From Acidobacteriota bacterium (GTDB taxonomy: Bacteria; Acidobacteriota; Terriglobia; Acidiferrales; UBA7541): 22,537 bases of DNA. Location of the stretch: NCBI GenBank assembly GCA_003224195.1, contig QHYP01000233.1:1-22537 (forward strand), read 5' to 3'. The position numbers and the translations under genes are program-made. Position 1 is the first letter of the stretch. Each line of letters begins with the position of its first letter. Under the pieces are notes generated by a model that saw only the letters and a list, made by a program, of their open reading frames with translations, made no database searches and was not told the DNA's origin. Below are positions 21,897 to 22,537 of this stretch, in pieces.

Positions 21897-21920
21897 GCCC
21901 CCCGTTTTGCCCCCCGTTTT
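21897..21920. repeat. Perfect 12-bp tandem repeat next to the promoter
   Basis: GCCCCCCGTTTT occurs twice in a row (21897-21908, 21909-21920), beginning six bases upstream of the -35 box of the yceD promoter as read on the - strand. Confidence 0.75.
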
Positions 21921-21938
21921 ACCAATGCCGGCTACCAG

Positions 21939-22135
21939 TGCCGTTCCAACTTTTTCAGGCCCCGTACGGTCGTTGTAGGGGCGCGCTTCCGAAGGTCCTG
22001 AGCCTGCCGAAGGGTAGCGCGTCCCCTTTTACGTCACGAACCACTGTTACAGGACACTAAAGCGGCGCCACATAATTCCCTCCCAGCCCGGACCGAATGC
22101 GGAGCTCAGGTTGGTCCCAAATAGTTGGAACGGCA
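21939..22135 (-). mobile_element. MITE-like element, long copy (197 bp) with internal extra block
   Basis: It is the inverted relative of the 100-bp element at 3547-3646. It starts TGCCGTTCCAACTTTTTCAG and ends AAATAGTTGGAACGGCA, with CCAG on both sides (21935-21938, 22136-22139). Read in the orientation of the first copy, it is collinear except for 96 extra bases (21961-22056) between CTTTAG and CCTGAAAA. The extra block holds a 10-bp stem with one bulge (21978-21987 with 22016-22026), then TTTT, and a loop with GGTCCTGAGCCTGCCGAAGG, which resembles a widely dispersed bacterial repeat known to me only from memory. No coding capacity. Confidence 0.82.
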
Positions 22136-22225
22136 CCAGAAAATAACCTCAAGTGCGGTTGCCATCTCCCTTCCCGCGCGCGCTCCTGTTGAGTTATCTT
22201 CCCCTTCCGAAGGAGCTTCCCAACT

Positions 22226-22537
22226 ATGAAAGCCCTGTCCGTTGCAGCGCTCTTTTTGGTTCTTGCCGCCTTGGCTTCCCCGCCGCAGTCACCCGAGGAT
22301 TCGCACGTGGGCGCTGTCTATTTCTGGAAAGCCAAGCCGGGCAAGCTCGAGGAATATAACAAGTACATTCGCGAGTTCGCCGAACCCATTGACGAAGAAG
22401 CCCGGCGCGGCGGGGCCTTCCTCTCCGTCACAACTTACGTTTCCAATCGGCCGGACGCTCCCTGGACGCACATGCGCGTCTTTCTATTAAAGGATCGCGC
22501 GCAGCTTCAAGGACTGTCGGCGGCCCTCGACGCGGCA
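22226..22537 (+). CDS. Secreted protein of unknown function (3' end outside window)
   Basis: A frame of 104 residues runs from ATG 22226 to the window end without a stop. AAGGAG lies ten bases upstream. The N-terminus is a signal peptide (MKALSVAALFLVLAALASPPQS), followed by HVGAVYFWKAKPGKLEEYNKYI, FAEPIDEEARRGGAFLSVTTYV and APWTHMRVFLLKDRAQLQGL. The pattern strand-helix-strand with AVYFWKAKPGKLEEYNKYI hints at a dimeric alpha/beta barrel (ABM- or NIPSNAP-like) fold, but this is a guess from style, and no catalytic residues are seen. It is divergent from the yceD operon, with the MITE-like element between them. Confidence 0.75.
   Translation, partial: MKALSVAALFLVLAALASPPQSPEDSHVGAVYFWKAKPGKLEEYNKYIREFAEPIDEEARRGGAFLSVTTYVSNRPDAPWTHMRVFLLKDRAQLQGLSAALDAA

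Noticed and set aside
21897..21920. Tandem repeat as the start of a CRISPR array
   Set aside because: Only two adjoining 12-bp units with no spacers and no cas gene in the window.

Overview
The window looks like a chromosomal segment from an Acidobacteriota-type bacterium, possibly a metagenome-assembled contig. The reasons are the high GC content, a ribonuclease E/G with a very long low-complexity insertion inside its S1 domain, an Ig-like plus beta-propeller lipoprotein, a DUF374 acyltransferase, dispersed REP-like palindromes and the overall gene style. This placement is an inference; there is no rRNA or other decisive marker. Most of the content is housekeeping. I found no CRISPR array, tRNA, rRNA, prophage or obvious defence island.

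Left part (1-9756), mostly on the + strand: the 3' part of rne (cut by the window edge), a short inserted segment carrying an ExbD-like gene on the - strand and flanked by two copies of the last 49 bp of rne, a bactofilin gene, a sulfite-oxidase-like molybdoenzyme (-), a small DUF3566-like membrane protein (-), folD, coaE, an HtrA protease, a DUF374 acyltransferase (-) and a FecR-domain protein divergent from it. Middle (9898-11886): a large lipoprotein with an Ig-like domain and a quinoprotein-type beta-propeller.

Right part (11963-21796): every gene lies on the - strand. In transcription order these are yceD, rpmF, plsX, fabD, fabG, a good internal promoter, acpP, fabF, etfB, etfA, a lone HicB-like gene, a REP-associated tyrosine transposase with REP hairpins on both sides, and ETF-ubiquinone oxidoreductase. 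The first part matches the classical rpmF-plsX-fab cluster but has no fabH between plsX and fabD. The last part adds the whole ETF electron route from acyl-CoA dehydrogenases to quinone, so membrane-lipid synthesis and flavoprotein electron transfer sit in one directional run. GC-rich perfect hairpins recur at the gene junctions of this run, and one palindrome lies in frame inside etfA. At the right edge a secreted-protein gene starts on the + strand and runs out of the window.

The most unusual features are small non-coding ones. First, there is a MITE-like element in two copies (3547-3646 and 21939-22135, opposite orientation) with near-perfect inverted ends and 4-bp flanking direct repeats that differ between the copies (TTAG and CCAG). 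One copy sits exactly on the stop codon of the bactofilin gene; the other carries an extra 96-bp block with a hairpin. Second, the rne tail is duplicated with only two differences, both synonymous, around a 625-bp segment carrying the ExbD-like gene.
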